Counted from the stretch's first letter, positions 43,093-53,118 are shown. The stretch is 64,000 nucleotides of DNA from Thermoplasmata archaeon (GCA_035622275.1 DASPVQ010000005.1:1-64000); one strand, 5' to 3'. Notes: generated by a model not told the origin, from the letters alone. Numbers and translations: made by a program.

Positions 43093-43743
43093 ATGTTGAG
43101 GTCGATGACCCGCGAGGAGGATCTGATCGGGGCACCCCCGGGCGGCCGGCTGGACGATCGCGTGATCGTCACGCTCCAGGAGCTGGGAGGTCGCATCGCC
43201 TTCAGCGGGCTGCGCCGCGCGCTCGGCGCCCATCCCGAGGCGCTCGCGCGGGCCCTGCGTCGCCTCGAGCGGGAGGGCCTAGTCGAACGTTCGGCCTCCG
43301 GCTATCGCGCGCTCCTCGGGACCCCACGCCTCGATCGCGCGCTGACCGACGACCTGCGGCCGATCGCGCGCGTGCAGCTACCGCTCGGCGTGACCAGCGA
43401 CCAGGTGCTTGGCCGCCTGGCCGGTCGATGGTTCGGCAGCCTGCGGTGGGTCGGCGTGATCGACGGGCCGTCCGGCCGTCTCCTGGGCTGGGCCCGCCGG
43501 GACGGCTCGGGCTATGTCCTCCTCGGCATCGCCGAGCGAAGCCTGCGCGTCTATGTTCCCGGCGGCGAGGAGGCGGGCGAGCTTGGCGAAGCCGAGGACG
43601 CGGCCTACGAGGTCCTTGCGCAGGCGATCGAGGCGCTGAGGCCGCTCGCGCCGACCGGCTCCGTGGCGCGCTTCGCCGCGGGTGTGCCGCCGCCGGAGGC
43701 ATGGCGCTCCCCCTTCGCGATCGATCCCGGACGCGCAGGCTAA
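43093..43743 (+). CDS. Winged-helix transcriptional regulator
   Basis: This 216-residue protein has an N-terminal HTH (VIVTLQELGGRIAFSGLRRALGAHPEALARALRRLEREGLVERSASGYRALL), typical of MarR/ArsR-like winged helices, and a ligand-binding-like C-terminal part (LLGWARRDGSGYVLLGIAERSLRVYVPG). It ends 25 bp before the ABC operon and probably regulates it. ATG 43093 or 43105 (MTREED) could be the start. A GCTAAAT box sits just upstream. Confidence 0.72.
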   Translation: MLRSMTREEDLIGAPPGGRLDDRVIVTLQELGGRIAFSGLRRALGAHPEALARALRRLEREGLVERSASGYRALLGTPRLDRALTDDLRPIARVQLPLGVTSDQVLGRLAGRWFGSLRWVGVIDGPSGRLLGWARRDGSGYVLLGIAERSLRVYVPGGEEAGELGEAEDAAYEVLAQAIEALRPLAPTGSVARFAAGVPPPEAWRSPFAIDPGRAG

Positions 43744-43768
43744 AGCGCGCGGCTCGCTCCGCCCGCGA

Positions 43769-44578
<810 letters not shown>

Positions 44579-44585
44579 GCCGGCG

Positions 44586-46184
44586 GTGGACCTCCACAAG
44601 GTCCGACGGCTCGCCGGGGTGCTCGTCGCGTCCCAGTTGCGCAGCGGGCGCTCGACCTCGAATCCCCGCAGCCTCTTCGGCCAGCCCCGGATCCTGTGGG
44701 TCGCCGACCTCGTGCTGTTCCTCGCGCCGGTCGCGCTGCTCGGCCAGTCGTTCCTCGCGCGAGCCCCGCCCGTCGCGACCGCCGCGGCGATCCTGAACGG
44801 GCTCGCTCCGTTCCTCCCCCTGAGCGCGGTCGGCGTCGTCCTGGTGGCGGGCACGCTCTTCGAGCTGTCCGCGACCGCCCGCTTCTCGGGCAGCGACGCG
44901 GCCAACTGGCTTCCGATCACCCCCGGCGAATACGTCGCGGGCTCGACGAGCGCGATCGCCTTCTCCTACTCGCCGGCGGTCGCCCTTCTGCTCGGCATTG
45001 CGCTTCCGTTCGCGGCCCGGCTCGACGCCTGGCCGCTCTACTTGGTGTGTGCGCTCCTGAGCGCGGTGGCGCTCTACGAGGGGGCGTTCCTGGTCGAGAT
45101 GGTTCGGGCCGCCTCCCAGCGCATCGGTGCGGCGGCCTCCGGGCGCCGGGGGACCGCCTCGTTCGTCCTGCGTGCGGTCGTCCTCGTGCTCGTCATCCTC
45201 GCCTTCGACCTCGCGCTCAACCCGGTCTTCCTGTTCGCGGCCGTCCACGGGCTGGCCACGCTGCCAGCGATCACGGCGGCGATCCCCCTGCTCTGGGCGT
45301 CGCAGGCGCTCGACGCCGTGGCGTCGGGTGCCCCGTTCCTGGCCGCCGCCTTCGCGCTCGGTCAACTCGCGTTCGTCGCCGGTCTCGGGGTCCTCGCGGC
45401 GCGGCTGCGGTCCCGCTACTGGGCACCCGCGCCGGTGGAGGTCCGCCTCGCCGAGCACGTGTACGCGAGCCCCCACCCCTGGTTGGCCGCCCTCGGTCTC
45501 AGCCGGACCGAGTCGGCGCTCGCCGCCAAGGACCTGCGGGGCTTGCTGCGCCGCCGCGAGCTCCTCCCGGTCCTGGTCGTGCCGATCGTGCTCGTCCTGC
45601 TGCTCGCGATCGAGGGCGGTGCGTTCGGGACCTTCGGGGTCATCCTGTGGATCGGCTGGGTCGCCGGCTTCTTCGGCCTCCTGGTCGGGGCCTCGTCGGT
45701 CGGCCAGGAGCGGCGGGGCCTGCAGCTGCTCTTCGCGCTCCCGGTCACCGACCGGGATGTCTTTCGCGCCAAGACCGTCGCCGCGCTGATCCCCGTGGTC
45801 CTCGGGTCCGCACTGATGGCGGTCGCCATCGACACCTGGTTCCGAATGCCGCCGGTGGAGATCGCGGCGAGCCTCGCGCTGACCGTTTCGGTCGCGGTCT
45901 GCCTCGTGCTGTGGGGGCTCGTCTTCGCCAGCCGCTTTTCCGACTTCCAGGAGCGGCCGCGCCCGCAGTTCGTCCGGCCGGGACCGATGCTCGCCGCGAC
46001 CGGCAGCGGGATCGTGCTGCTCGCCGCGATCGCAGTCCCGGGGGCCCTCGCGATCACCGGCCCGGTCTCCGCCGCGCTCCTGCCGGCGACCGGCGCGGCC
46101 GTCGCGGCCGTGGCGATCGGCACGCTCGCCTACCGGTTCGCCCGGACCGGCTTCGCCCGACTGTTCCGAGAGCTGCCGTTCTAG
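44586..46184 (+). CDS. ABC-2 type membrane permease
   Basis: This 532-residue protein has about twelve hydrophobic helices in two sets. The first is around 35-250 and the second around 315-520, separated by a cytoplasmic region (ESALAAKDLRGLLRRRELLP) typical of ABC-2 permeases. It follows the ATPase gene by 7 bp with GGAGGTGAG as ribosome-binding site and GTG start. The substrate is unknown. Confidence 0.82.
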   Translation: MDLHKVRRLAGVLVASQLRSGRSTSNPRSLFGQPRILWVADLVLFLAPVALLGQSFLARAPPVATAAAILNGLAPFLPLSAVGVVLVAGTLFELSATARFSGSDAANWLPITPGEYVAGSTSAIAFSYSPAVALLLGIALPFAARLDAWPLYLVCALLSAVALYEGAFLVEMVRAASQRIGAAASGRRGTASFVLRAVVLVLVILAFDLALNPVFLFAAVHGLATLPAITAAIPLLWASQALDAVASGAPFLAAAFALGQLAFVAGLGVLAARLRSRYWAPAPVEVRLAEHVYASPHPWLAALGLSRTESALAAKDLRGLLRRRELLPVLVVPIVLVLLLAIEGGAFGTFGVILWIGWVAGFFGLLVGASSVGQERRGLQLLFALPVTDRDVFRAKTVAALIPVVLGSALMAVAIDTWFRMPPVEIAASLALTVSVAVCLVLWGLVFASRFSDFQERPRPQFVRPGPMLAATGSGIVLLAAIAVPGALAITGPVSAALLPATGAAVAAVAIGTLAYRFARTGFARLFRELPF

Positions 46185-46191
46185 CGCGAGC

Positions 46192-46671
46192 TCACAGCGG
46201 TGCCCCGCAGGCCGCGCATCGGGGGTCCGACTCGCGCGCGAGCGAGCCGCAGTACCGGCAGCGCACGCGCACTACCTCCCGCTCCACCACCGGCGAGAAC
46301 GCGGGAGCGCCGGGCACCGCGGTCGGCGGGGCCGAGCGCTTGGCGCTCGCGATCGCCGCCGCCCAGTCCTCCGGCGCGAGCAGATCGAACGCGGGGCGGC
46401 CCTCGGTCAGCTCGACCACGAGACGGGGTCGACCCAGCCTCGGCCGTCGTACGGAGAGGTTGCGCACCTGGCTGAGGGATGCATCGAGGACCGTCGTCGT
46501 CTCGCGGCCCCGGACGATCGCGCGCACGCCGCCGCGCGGCAGCGTCGTCTCGAAGACCAGGCGGTGGCTCGTCAGATAGAGCACTCCCGGCCCGCGGGTT
46601 CCCTCGGGGCTCTCCCCTTCGAGGACCGCGTAGGCACTGCGCAGCCGGCTCTCCCCCGGATGCAGGAGCAT
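46192..46671 (-). CDS. PH/GRAM-like domain protein with C-terminal zinc ribbon
   Basis: 159 residues. The N-terminal half has strands GPGVLYLTSHRLVFETTLPRGGVRAIVRGRETTTVLDASLSQVRNLSVRR, the pattern of bacterial PH/GRAM domains that bind lipid or peptide. The C-terminus carries a zinc ribbon CRYCGSLARESDPRCAACGAPL. The combination is seen in several archaeal and actinobacterial proteins of unknown role. A CTTAAG box on the minus strand near 46701 precedes the ATG. Confidence 0.7.
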   Translation of the reverse strand: MLLHPGESRLRSAYAVLEGESPEGTRGPGVLYLTSHRLVFETTLPRGGVRAIVRGRETTTVLDASLSQVRNLSVRRPRLGRPRLVVELTEGRPAFDLLAPEDWAAAIASAKRSAPPTAVPGAPAFSPVVEREVVRVRCRYCGSLARESDPRCAACGAPL

Positions 46672-46741
46672 CGACGAACGTGGTATCGGCCCGACCGGTC
46701 CTTAAGACGATGGGCGACGGGCCCTGACCCCGCGAGGAGCG

Positions 46742-48484
46742 CTACCAGCCCACGGGATAGCCGCGGCGCTGCTCGTCGAGCCACCGGCGCAGCGGCTCGA
46801 AGTACTCGAGCAGGCCGCCCGCATCCATCCGGCGCTCACCGGTCAGGGCTTCGAGGGCGTCCGGCCACGGCCGGCTCGCCCCCATGGCCATCATGCGCTC
46901 CAGGCGTTCGCCGGCCGCCCGCGAACCGTAGATCGAGGCGCGATGGAGGGGCCCCGGGACCCCGGCCTCGCGCACGAGCGCACGGTGGAACTGGAACTGG
47001 AGCACGTGGGCGAGGAAGTAGCGGACGTACGGCACGTTCGCCGGGACGTGGTATTTCGCGCCCGGGTCGAACTCCTCCTCGCCGCGCGGAGCGGGCGGGG
47101 CGATCCCCTGGTAGCGTTCCCGCATCTCCCACCAGCTACGGTTGTATTCGTCGGGCCCGACCTCACCGGAGAACACCTTCCAGCGCCAGCGGTCGATCAC
47201 GAGGCCAAAGGGGAGGAACGCGACCTTCTCGAGCGCTCGCGCGAGCAGCTGGCCGGTGTCGTCCGGCATCGGGTCGTCCTCGGTCGCGAGCCCGAGCCGC
47301 CGCAGGTAGTCCGGTGTGATCGAGAGCGCGATCGTGTCCCCGAGCGCCTCGTGAAAGCCGTCGTGGGCGCTGTCGCGGAAGAGGAACGGCTGTCGAGCGT
47401 AGGCGCGCTGGTAGTAATTGTGGCCGAGCTCGTGGTGGACGACCCCGAAGTCCTCGGCGCTGATCTCCGTACACATCTTGATCCTCAGATCGCTCTCGAA
47501 GTCGAGGTCCCAGGCGCTCGCATGGCAGACGACCTCGCGGTCGCGCGGTCGGCTCAAGAGCGACCGCTCCCAGAAGGTCGACGGCAGCCTCTCGAGCCCC
47601 AGCGAGGCGAAGAACGACTCGCCGAAGCGGACCATGTCGACCGCGGTCGTCCCGCGCGCGACCAGGGCGTTCGTGAGATCGAACGTGGGGCCCGAGCCGG
47701 GGGGTGCGAGCAGCGGATAGATGCCATCCCACTGCTGCGCCCACATGTTGCCGAGGAACGGCGCGGGAATGGGGCCCCGCTCCGGGACCCGTTCGGGACC
47801 GTAGACCGATCGAAGGCGGTCCCGCACGTACGCGTGCAGCGAGCGGTAGAGCGGTTCGACCTGCTTCCACAGCCGCTCGACCTCTCGCTCGAATTCCTCG
47901 GGGTCCATATCGTACTTCGAACGCCACATCTCCCCGGTGTCGCGGAAGCCGAGCTCCCGCGCCCCCCGGTTCGCGAGCGAGACGTACTGGGTGAAGTCCG
48001 AGCGAATCCCCCGCCCGATCCGATGCCAGCCGGTCCAGGCGTCCTCGAGCGCGACCGGCGCGCGGCTCTCGGTGAGGATCCTCGACAAGCCCTGGAGGTC
48101 GGTCGGTTCGCTAGCGCCGACGGGTTGGTACCGGCCCTTCGCGTAGGTCCCCTGCATCGCGGCCACGAGCCGGGTCAGCTCCCGCGCCTCGGCCGGATCC
48201 GAGGGTGCGACGAGCGGCAGGCACAGCCTCAGCAGGTGGGACTTGCGACGCTCCTCGGGCGGTAGGGCACCGTCCGGCCAGCGACGCGACGCCTTCGCCA
48301 GCTCGACCGTCGTTCCGATCAGGCGCGCGGAGGCCCGGGCGGCGAGCGCCTCGGTGTCGGCGGTGATGTACGTCGCATGGACCCAGTCCGCCTGACTGGA
48401 CTCGATCGAGAGGTCGAGCAGACGTGACTCTGCGTCGTCGAGGAACTCCCGGACACCGTCCGCCTCGTCGCGCGCCGCCCTCAT
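46742..48484 (-). CDS. Peptidase family M2 (angiotensin-converting-enzyme-like) dipeptidyl carboxypeptidase
   Basis: A 580-residue protein with the family M2 fold. The zinc motif is HELGH at 351-355 and the third ligand is Glu379 in DGFHEALGD. The 28-residue distance from His351 to Glu379 equals the spacing in ACE. Further signatures are KMCTEISAEDFGVVHHELGHNYY and LPFGLVIDRWRWKVFSGE. It should remove dipeptides from peptide C-termini. There is no signal peptide, so it acts in the cytoplasm. M2 peptidases are mostly animal and bacterial, so this is unusual for an archaeon. ATG start. Confidence 0.92.
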   Translation of the reverse strand: MRAARDEADGVREFLDDAESRLLDLSIESSQADWVHATYITADTEALAARASARLIGTTVELAKASRRWPDGALPPEERRKSHLLRLCLPLVAPSDPAEARELTRLVAAMQGTYAKGRYQPVGASEPTDLQGLSRILTESRAPVALEDAWTGWHRIGRGIRSDFTQYVSLANRGARELGFRDTGEMWRSKYDMDPEEFEREVERLWKQVEPLYRSLHAYVRDRLRSVYGPERVPERGPIPAPFLGNMWAQQWDGIYPLLAPPGSGPTFDLTNALVARGTTAVDMVRFGESFFASLGLERLPSTFWERSLLSRPRDREVVCHASAWDLDFESDLRIKMCTEISAEDFGVVHHELGHNYYQRAYARQPFLFRDSAHDGFHEALGDTIALSITPDYLRRLGLATEDDPMPDDTGQLLARALEKVAFLPFGLVIDRWRWKVFSGEVGPDEYNRSWWEMRERYQGIAPPAPRGEEEFDPGAKYHVPANVPYVRYFLAHVLQFQFHRALVREAGVPGPLHRASIYGSRAAGERLERMMAMGASRPWPDALEALTGERRMDAGGLLEYFEPLRRWLDEQRRGYPVGW

Positions 48485-48615
48485 GCTGCCGCCGCCGAGG
48501 CGCGATGTGGTTATGAGGTCGAGTCGGCGGGTCCTCCGTTCGGTCAGCGCCGTGTCCGCCAGCGTTCTCCGTCAGAGAATAGCGCCGGACCCCTGCGTTT
48601 CCTGTCGAGGCTTCG

Positions 48616-48623
48616 GATTTATG
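48616..48623 (+). promoter_or_regulatory. TATA box for the small-protein operon
   Basis: GATTTATG lies about 37 nt before ATG 48656, the first of two coupled small genes, leaving a leader of roughly 10 nt. Confidence 0.5.
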
Positions 48624-48655
48624 TACGACGTGCGTCTGACAAACTCGCCCGGACG

Positions 48656-48817
48656 ATGTCGAACACCGCGTCCCGACGCGAGCTGCTCGCGGCGGCCCCG
48701 CTGCGGACCTGGGCGACGAGCACCGAGCGCGTGCCGCTTGCCATCCTCCCCTGCCTGGGACGGCGCTACGATCGCAACGGATTCCCGACCTACCCGGCCC
48801 GGGGCGAACGCAAGTGA
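48656..48817 (+). CDS. Small ORF, 53 residues, first of a coupled pair
   Basis: ATG 48656 to TGA 48817 encodes an Arg-rich peptide (SNTASRRELLAAAPLRTWAT, then GRRYDRNGFPTYPARGERK). Its TGA overlaps the GTG of the next frame (GTGA) and a TATA box precedes it. These arrangements support a real gene. No family is recognised. Confidence 0.5.
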   Translation: MSNTASRRELLAAAPLRTWATSTERVPLAILPCLGRRYDRNGFPTYPARGERK

Positions 48818-49032
48818 CGCCGACCTTGCGAAAGCTCGCACCCCCGGAGTCTCCGGCGTCCCCGGTGCCCTCGTCACGGTTGTTCCTGGGCCAAGCGACC
48901 CCGCGCGGCTACGGGGTCCGCCCCAAGCTCTCGCCGGAGGCGGCCGCCGCCTTCGCGACGTACGTCGACTCGGCACGCGTGCGGGCCGCGATCGAGGGTC
49001 GGACCCTCGTGTACACCGTGCGCTGGGGCTAG
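48814..49032 (+). CDS. Small ORF, 72 residues, second of a coupled pair
   Basis: GTG 48814 overlaps the stop of the preceding small gene. The product is a compact, Ala/Pro-containing protein (GYGVRPKLSPEAAAAFATYVDSARVRAAIEG, ending LVYTVRWG). No family is recognised. The translational coupling is the main evidence that it is real. It converges on rnhA with a 4-bp overlap. Confidence 0.5.
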   Translation: MTPTLRKLAPPESPASPVPSSRLFLGQATPRGYGVRPKLSPEAAAAFATYVDSARVRAAIEGRTLVYTVRWG

Positions 49033-49517
49033 GGCGCTCGCACGTCGGGCCGGTGGTCGTCGGGCCGTCGGGCCGGCCGGGTCCCCTGGTAGCGTCGCGC
49101 ATCGGGCTGCGCGTCGGCGAGGGCCTGCTTGGAGAGGGCATCCGCCCGCGCGTTCTCCTCCCGTGGTACCCAGCGCCACTCGACGTGGACGAAGGCGTGG
49201 GCGAGCTGGAGCAGCCGGTCGTGGTAGGCACTCAGGTGCCCGGCACGGACCTCGTACTCTCCGAGCATCTGGCGGATGACGAGCTGACTGTCGCCCGCGA
49301 CGATCAGCGGACCGCGGTACCCCTCGCGGTGCAGCCGCTCGAGGGCCCGGATCGCCCCGACGTACTCCGCCACGTTGTTGGTCGAGTGTTCCGAGTACGG
49401 TCGGGTGGCGAGGCCACATTCCTCGACGGCGATCCCGGGTCCATCGATCGTGAACCCGAACGCCGCGATCCCGGGGCCGGTGGGTGGCTGGCAGGCCCCG
49501 TCGAAGTGCACGAGCAC
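49029..49517 (-). CDS. rnhA: Ribonuclease HI
   Basis: This 162-residue RNase H type 1 cleaves the RNA strand of RNA-DNA hybrids. The four catalytic carboxylates are Asp6 (HFDGAC), Glu51 (NNVAEYVGAIRAL), Asp76 (VAGDSQLVIRQ) and Asp126 (NARADALSK). The basic protrusion of E. coli RNase HI is missing, as in other archaeal and RBD-less types. The last 25 residues are Arg/Asp/Pro-rich. GTG start. Confidence 0.9.
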   Translation of the reverse strand: MLVHFDGACQPPTGPGIAAFGFTIDGPGIAVEECGLATRPYSEHSTNNVAEYVGAIRALERLHREGYRGPLIVAGDSQLVIRQMLGEYEVRAGHLSAYHDRLLQLAHAFVHVEWRWVPREENARADALSKQALADAQPDARRYQGTRPARRPDDHRPDVRAP

Positions 49518-49575
49518 GGGCGGGGCGTCGCCGCTGGCGATGCCGCGGGGGATCTCGGCGTCGGAGAGCGGCAGG

Positions 49576-50082
49576 CTAGACCCTCCGGCCGCGGGCGACC
49601 GTGGGGATCGGCCGCAGCGTGATGCGGATGCAGTGGCACCGGGATTCGGGCCGGGCGCACGTCGGGCAGGTGGCGCGATCGAGCACCAGCCCCAGCGGGC
49701 GGTTGCAGGTACGGCACTCCCGGGCGCGAGCGCAGCGAGGGCACTGGGCGTACTCGGCGAGGATGATCGAGCCGCAGTAGCGGCACCGGGCGGGCTCGTG
49801 CGGGTTGTAGCGCGGGCCGGTCACGTCCGGAGCCGGTCGCTCGCCCGCCCGCCGATCGAGGTCGGCATCCGGGTTGCCGAACCGTCCACCGATCGTCGTC
49901 CCCCGCGGGTCCGTCGAGATCGACCCGACGAGGAGAACCGCGAGCGCCGGCGGGATCAGGTAGATCCCCGCCTCCTGCTCGAGGTCGAACGCCTCCTGGC
50001 CGGTGGTCGCGATCGGGTAGGCGATGAGAGCGAAAGCGAACAGGAGGATCCCAACGCCCAGAAGAATGATCGAGCGGTTCAT
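49576..50082 (-). CDS. Membrane-anchored zinc-ribbon protein
   Basis: 168 residues from ATG 50082, with two N-terminal membrane helices ([21 protein letters not shown] and [16 protein letters not shown]). A cytoplasmic tail follows with three closely spaced CxxC pairs (CRYC, CPRC, CRTC, then CPTC), probably two zinc ribbons. The function is unknown. A GTTTATC box on the minus strand at 50139-50145 is the likely promoter, which leaves a leader of about 30 nt. Confidence 0.7.
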   Translation of the reverse strand: MNRSIILLGVGILLFAFALIAYPIATTGQEAFDLEQEAGIYLIPPALAVLLVGSISTDPRGTTIGGRFGNPDADLDRRAGERPAPDVTGPRYNPHEPARCRYCGSIILAEYAQCPRCARARECRTCNRPLGLVLDRATCPTCARPESRCHCIRITLRPIPTVARGRRV

Positions 50083-50193
50083 CGCCAGGAGTTCGAGCCG
50101 CCGCGCGTGCGCGTCGCCGGGCCGACTCGGCCCTTGGAGATAAACGCGCGCGCCCTCGCGCACTCGCACTCGGGCCCTCGCGCTCGGGACGCC

Positions 50194-50200
50194 GTTTTAG
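50194..50200 (+). promoter_or_regulatory. TATA box for the cyclophilin gene
   Basis: GTTTTAG is centred 26 nt before ATG 50223, predicting a leaderless transcript. Confidence 0.55.
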
Positions 50201-50222
50201 CCCCGCACGCCGTCCGGGCCCC

Positions 50223-50693
50223 ATGGCGAACCCGACCGCGACGTTCCGAACGACGCTCGGCGACATCCGGATCGAACTGTACTCGGACCGCGCGCCGAAG
50301 ACGGTGGCGAACTTCGTCGGCCTGGTCAAGAAGGGTTTCTACAACGGGGTGACGTTCCACCGGGTGATACCGGGCTTCATGATCCAGGGCGGCGACCCGT
50401 CCGGAGACGGCACCGGGGGCCCCGGCTACACGGTCCCCGACGAGTTCCATCCCACCCTCCGGCACGACGGTCCGGGCGTGCTGTCGATGGCGAACGCCGG
50501 ACCGAACACCGGCGGCAGCCAGTTCTTCATCACCCTCGCGCCGACGGCGTGGCTGGACGGCAAGCACGCGGTGTTCGGCCGGGTGCGGGGGGGACAGGAG
50601 GTCGTCGAGAAGATCGCCGCCGTCCCGCGCGACGCGCGGGATCGTCCCCGGAACCCCGTTCGGATCGTCGAGGCGACGGTCACGGGCGCCTGA
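50223..50693 (+). CDS. Peptidyl-prolyl cis-trans isomerase, cyclophilin type
   Basis: This 156-residue cyclophilin catalyses proline isomerisation in protein folding. Active-site residues align with human CypA: Arg47 in [16 protein letters not shown], Gln55, Phe102 in SQFFITL, Trp110 and His115 in [10 protein letters not shown]. There is no signal peptide, so it is cytoplasmic. ATG with a TATA box at -26. Confidence 0.93.
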   Translation: MANPTATFRTTLGDIRIELYSDRAPKTVANFVGLVKKGFYNGVTFHRVIPGFMIQGGDPSGDGTGGPGYTVPDEFHPTLRHDGPGVLSMANAGPNTGGSQFFITLAPTAWLDGKHAVFGRVRGGQEVVEKIAAVPRDARDRPRNPVRIVEATVTGA

Positions 50694-50701
50694 CCCGTCG
50701 C

Positions 50702-51214
50702 CTAGGCCGGATAGTCGAACGGGAGGCGTTCCTTCGAGTCCCTCGCGTCCTCGATCGCGATCAGGACCCCGGCGCCGAGCGCGAGGGCGGGACCGATCAT
50801 GAGGAGCAGGATCAGGCGGGCGTAGTCGACGGAGATCGAAAGGCCGACCGACCCGATCGAGATCACGTAGATGGCGTTGACGAGGATCAGGTAGAGATAC
50901 AGGATCCCGACGCCGGCCGTCGCGATCGCGAGCGGTCCGTAGGCGGCGGTCGGCTTCAGGATGTAGCGGAGCGTGACGAGGACGGTGATCGCGACGCCGG
51001 CGTACTCGACCAGCGCGATCGGGACCGGCGGCGAGATGCCGTGGGCGCTGAGGAACGTGAGCAGCGCGACGGGGAGTCCGATCAGCAGCACCATGAGGCC
51101 GATCAGTCGCAACCCTCCGCCGAGGATCCGCCAGCCGAGCGACGGCACGACGTAGCCCGGCGGCGCCGCGACGCTCGCGGGAGGCGCGACGGCGGGGGTA
51201 GCGCCGGCGCTCAC
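50702..51214 (-). CDS. Predicted membrane protein
   Basis: 170 residues from GTG 51214, which overlaps the upstream gene's TGA (GTGA). There are four to five membrane helices (ILGGGLRLIGLMVLLIGLPVALL, IALVEYAGVAITVLVTLRYIL, LAIATAGVGILYLYLILVNAIYV, ARLILLLMIGPALALGAGVLIAI) after a Pro/Ala-rich N-terminus. No family is recognised. It forms an operon with the surface-type protein upstream. Confidence 0.68.
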   Translation of the reverse strand: MSAGATPAVAPPASVAAPPGYVVPSLGWRILGGGLRLIGLMVLLIGLPVALLTFLSAHGISPPVPIALVEYAGVAITVLVTLRYILKPTAAYGPLAIATAGVGILYLYLILVNAIYVISIGSVGLSISVDYARLILLLMIGPALALGAGVLIAIEDARDSKERLPFDYPA

Positions 51215-52032
51215 GGGATCGGCTCCGAGGGCAACGGGATCGTCGCACCGTCCTCGACGTACTGGGCCTCCACCGCGCCGCCGGCCGGGTTGCAGTCGCT
51301 CGCGAGGTCGATGTTCTGGGTCGATTGATAGGGCTGGCCGGGCGGCACGTCCACGGCGAACGAGCCGCTGCCGCAGATGGTGGCGGTCGAGGAGACGACC
51401 TCGAAGTCGAGGGCACCATCGTCGGCAAAGTCGGCGTTGTTGGAGAAGGCGACGGTGACCGGAACCTGGACGATCCCTCCCATCAGGGCCGGCGCGCCCA
51501 GGCTCACCGTCAGGTTCGCGAAGGGAGCCCCCCACGATCGGTTGGCGTCGACCCCGATCGAGACGGGGAACAGGTAGCCGAACGTTGCGTTCCCCCACAC
51601 GTCCCAGCGGAGGTACTGGTCGTTCACGAGGAGCGACTCGCCGCTCGAGGTGAGGGGAACGAAGATCGAGACGGGGACGACCTCGCTCCCGCCCGAGGCG
51701 ACCGTCACGGCGGGCGTGGCCGAGTCGAGGAGGAGCTGGCCGGTCGCGTTGAGGATCCGGAACTGGAGGGAGAAGTCCTGAATCGGAAGGTCGCTCGGGT
51801 CCGACAGCGTGAACGAGGTCGTCACCCCAACGGTCCCGTTCGGCTCCAGCGTCGTGGTCGAGGTGCCGACGCCCGGTCGCGTCTTCACCACCTGGAACGC
51901 GGAGTACCCGACGAAGCCGACGTAGACGATCACGAGCACGAGGGCGATGACGCCCGCCCGCCGAAGCGCACGGGCCGCGCGGTAGATGCCGGGCGGAACG
52001 CGACTGGACGGACGGGGGTACGGACTCGACAC
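51211..52032 (-). CDS. Membrane-anchored extracellular beta-rich protein
   Basis: 273 residues from GTG 52032. A single N-terminal membrane helix (GVIALVLVIVYVGFVGYSAFQ) is followed by a beta-strand-rich, Thr/Ser/Asn-rich region (NGTVGVTTSFTLSDPSDLPIQDFSLQFRILN) that resembles LEA14/WHy-like or archaeal surface domains. Two cysteines near the end (ATICGSG, ASDCNPAGG) may form a disulfide. It is expected to face outside. A TATTCAAAG box on the minus strand near 52066 is the promoter. It is coupled to the next membrane gene. Confidence 0.68.
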   Translation of the reverse strand: MSSPYPRPSSRVPPGIYRAARALRRAGVIALVLVIVYVGFVGYSAFQVVKTRPGVGTSTTTLEPNGTVGVTTSFTLSDPSDLPIQDFSLQFRILNATGQLLLDSATPAVTVASGGSEVVPVSIFVPLTSSGESLLVNDQYLRWDVWGNATFGYLFPVSIGVDANRSWGAPFANLTVSLGAPALMGGIVQVPVTVAFSNNADFADDGALDFEVVSSTATICGSGSFAVDVPPGQPYQSTQNIDLASDCNPAGGAVEAQYVEDGATIPLPSEPIP

Positions 52033-52359
52033 GGCGCCGCCCCCAACTCTACGTCGGCGTCGCCTTTGAATACCCTTCGCCGCGACGGCGAGCGACCGCG
52101 AGGGAGCCCGGCGACCGCCCGAACGAGGTCGACGGTCGACTCCCCGTCGGACGCACCCTTCGGCCGGGCCGGGCTCGCAGAATTCTGCTAGCCGATGGCG
52201 CCGGGTCATCACCGAAATCGCGGCCCACGCCACCGGGATCCTGCCGGGGCGCACCGAACGGTCCGAGATCCCGACGCGCATCTGCGGCGTCGCCACCGTC
52301 AGGAAAACGTCGCCTCGTCGGGTAGGGTTCTATGAACCCCGGCTCGCCTGTAGACCATC

Positions 52360-53118
52360 ATGCGTGCGCGCGCTTCGGAAGACGAGCAGTGGTCGCCCCT
52401 GACCGACCCCGACGGAAGGTTCTCGAGCGGCGTCCCCGACTTCGACCGACTGCTGGGGGGAGGGTTCGCCCGCGGGAGTCTCGCGCTCTTCACCATGGAC
52501 GAGACGGTCGGGCTGGACGACCTCGACCTGCTGCTGCTCCCGACCTACCTCAATTTCCTCTACCAGTCCCGCGGGATCCTCGCGGTCCTCCCTTCTCGGG
52601 ACTCCCCGCACGATTTCCGCGCCCGGCTCACCCGCTATGCCACGCGCCGCCGCTTCGACACGCGGGTCCGGGTGATCGACTACATCGGGGAGGATCACGG
52701 CCTGTCCTACGTGGCGAACCTCGCGGACGCGGAGGCGAATCCGCTTAGCAGGAAGGTGGCGATCCAGAAGGTCGTCGCCGCCGAGCGCGCCGTGCGAGGC
52801 CAGCGCCAGCGCCCGTTCATCGAGCTCAACGCGTTCGAGGTGTTCGACACGCTGATGGGCAGCGAGAAGGCGCTGAAGATGTTCTACTACGGCATCAAGC
52901 GCGCCCGACATCTCGGCAACCTGGTGATCGGGCTCCTCGGACCCGGGGTCGGGTGCGCGGCGGGCGTGCGCCGCATGTCGGACGCCGAGTTCGTCCTGCA
53001 CCGGGACGAGGTCGGGCTCGTGGTGCGCGGCGCCCGCCCTCCCTTCCCGAGCTGCGTCGTGACGGTGGACCCCGTGGCCGGTCCCCCGCACGTCGCCTTC
53101 GTTCCCCGCCCGTCGTAG
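52360..53118 (+). CDS. KaiC/RecA-like protein lacking Walker A
   Basis: This 252-residue protein has a KaiC-like opening, FSSGVPDFDRLLGGGFARGSLALF (21-44), the same strand-loop layout as KaiC, RadA and GvpD. The Walker A site that should follow (GxxxxGK[ST]) is replaced by TMDETVGLDDLD at about 45-56, so ATP binding is doubtful. The remaining alternating strands (GILAVLPSRDSP, VRVIDYIGE, LGNLVIGLLGPG) fit the RecA core. A Roadblock gene follows after 8 bp. The pair may form a regulatory complex rather than an enzyme. Confidence 0.65.
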   Translation: MRARASEDEQWSPLTDPDGRFSSGVPDFDRLLGGGFARGSLALFTMDETVGLDDLDLLLLPTYLNFLYQSRGILAVLPSRDSPHDFRARLTRYATRRRFDTRVRVIDYIGEDHGLSYVANLADAEANPLSRKVAIQKVVAAERAVRGQRQRPFIELNAFEVFDTLMGSEKALKMFYYGIKRARHLGNLVIGLLGPGVGCAAGVRRMSDAEFVLHRDEVGLVVRGARPPFPSCVVTVDPVAGPPHVAFVPRPS

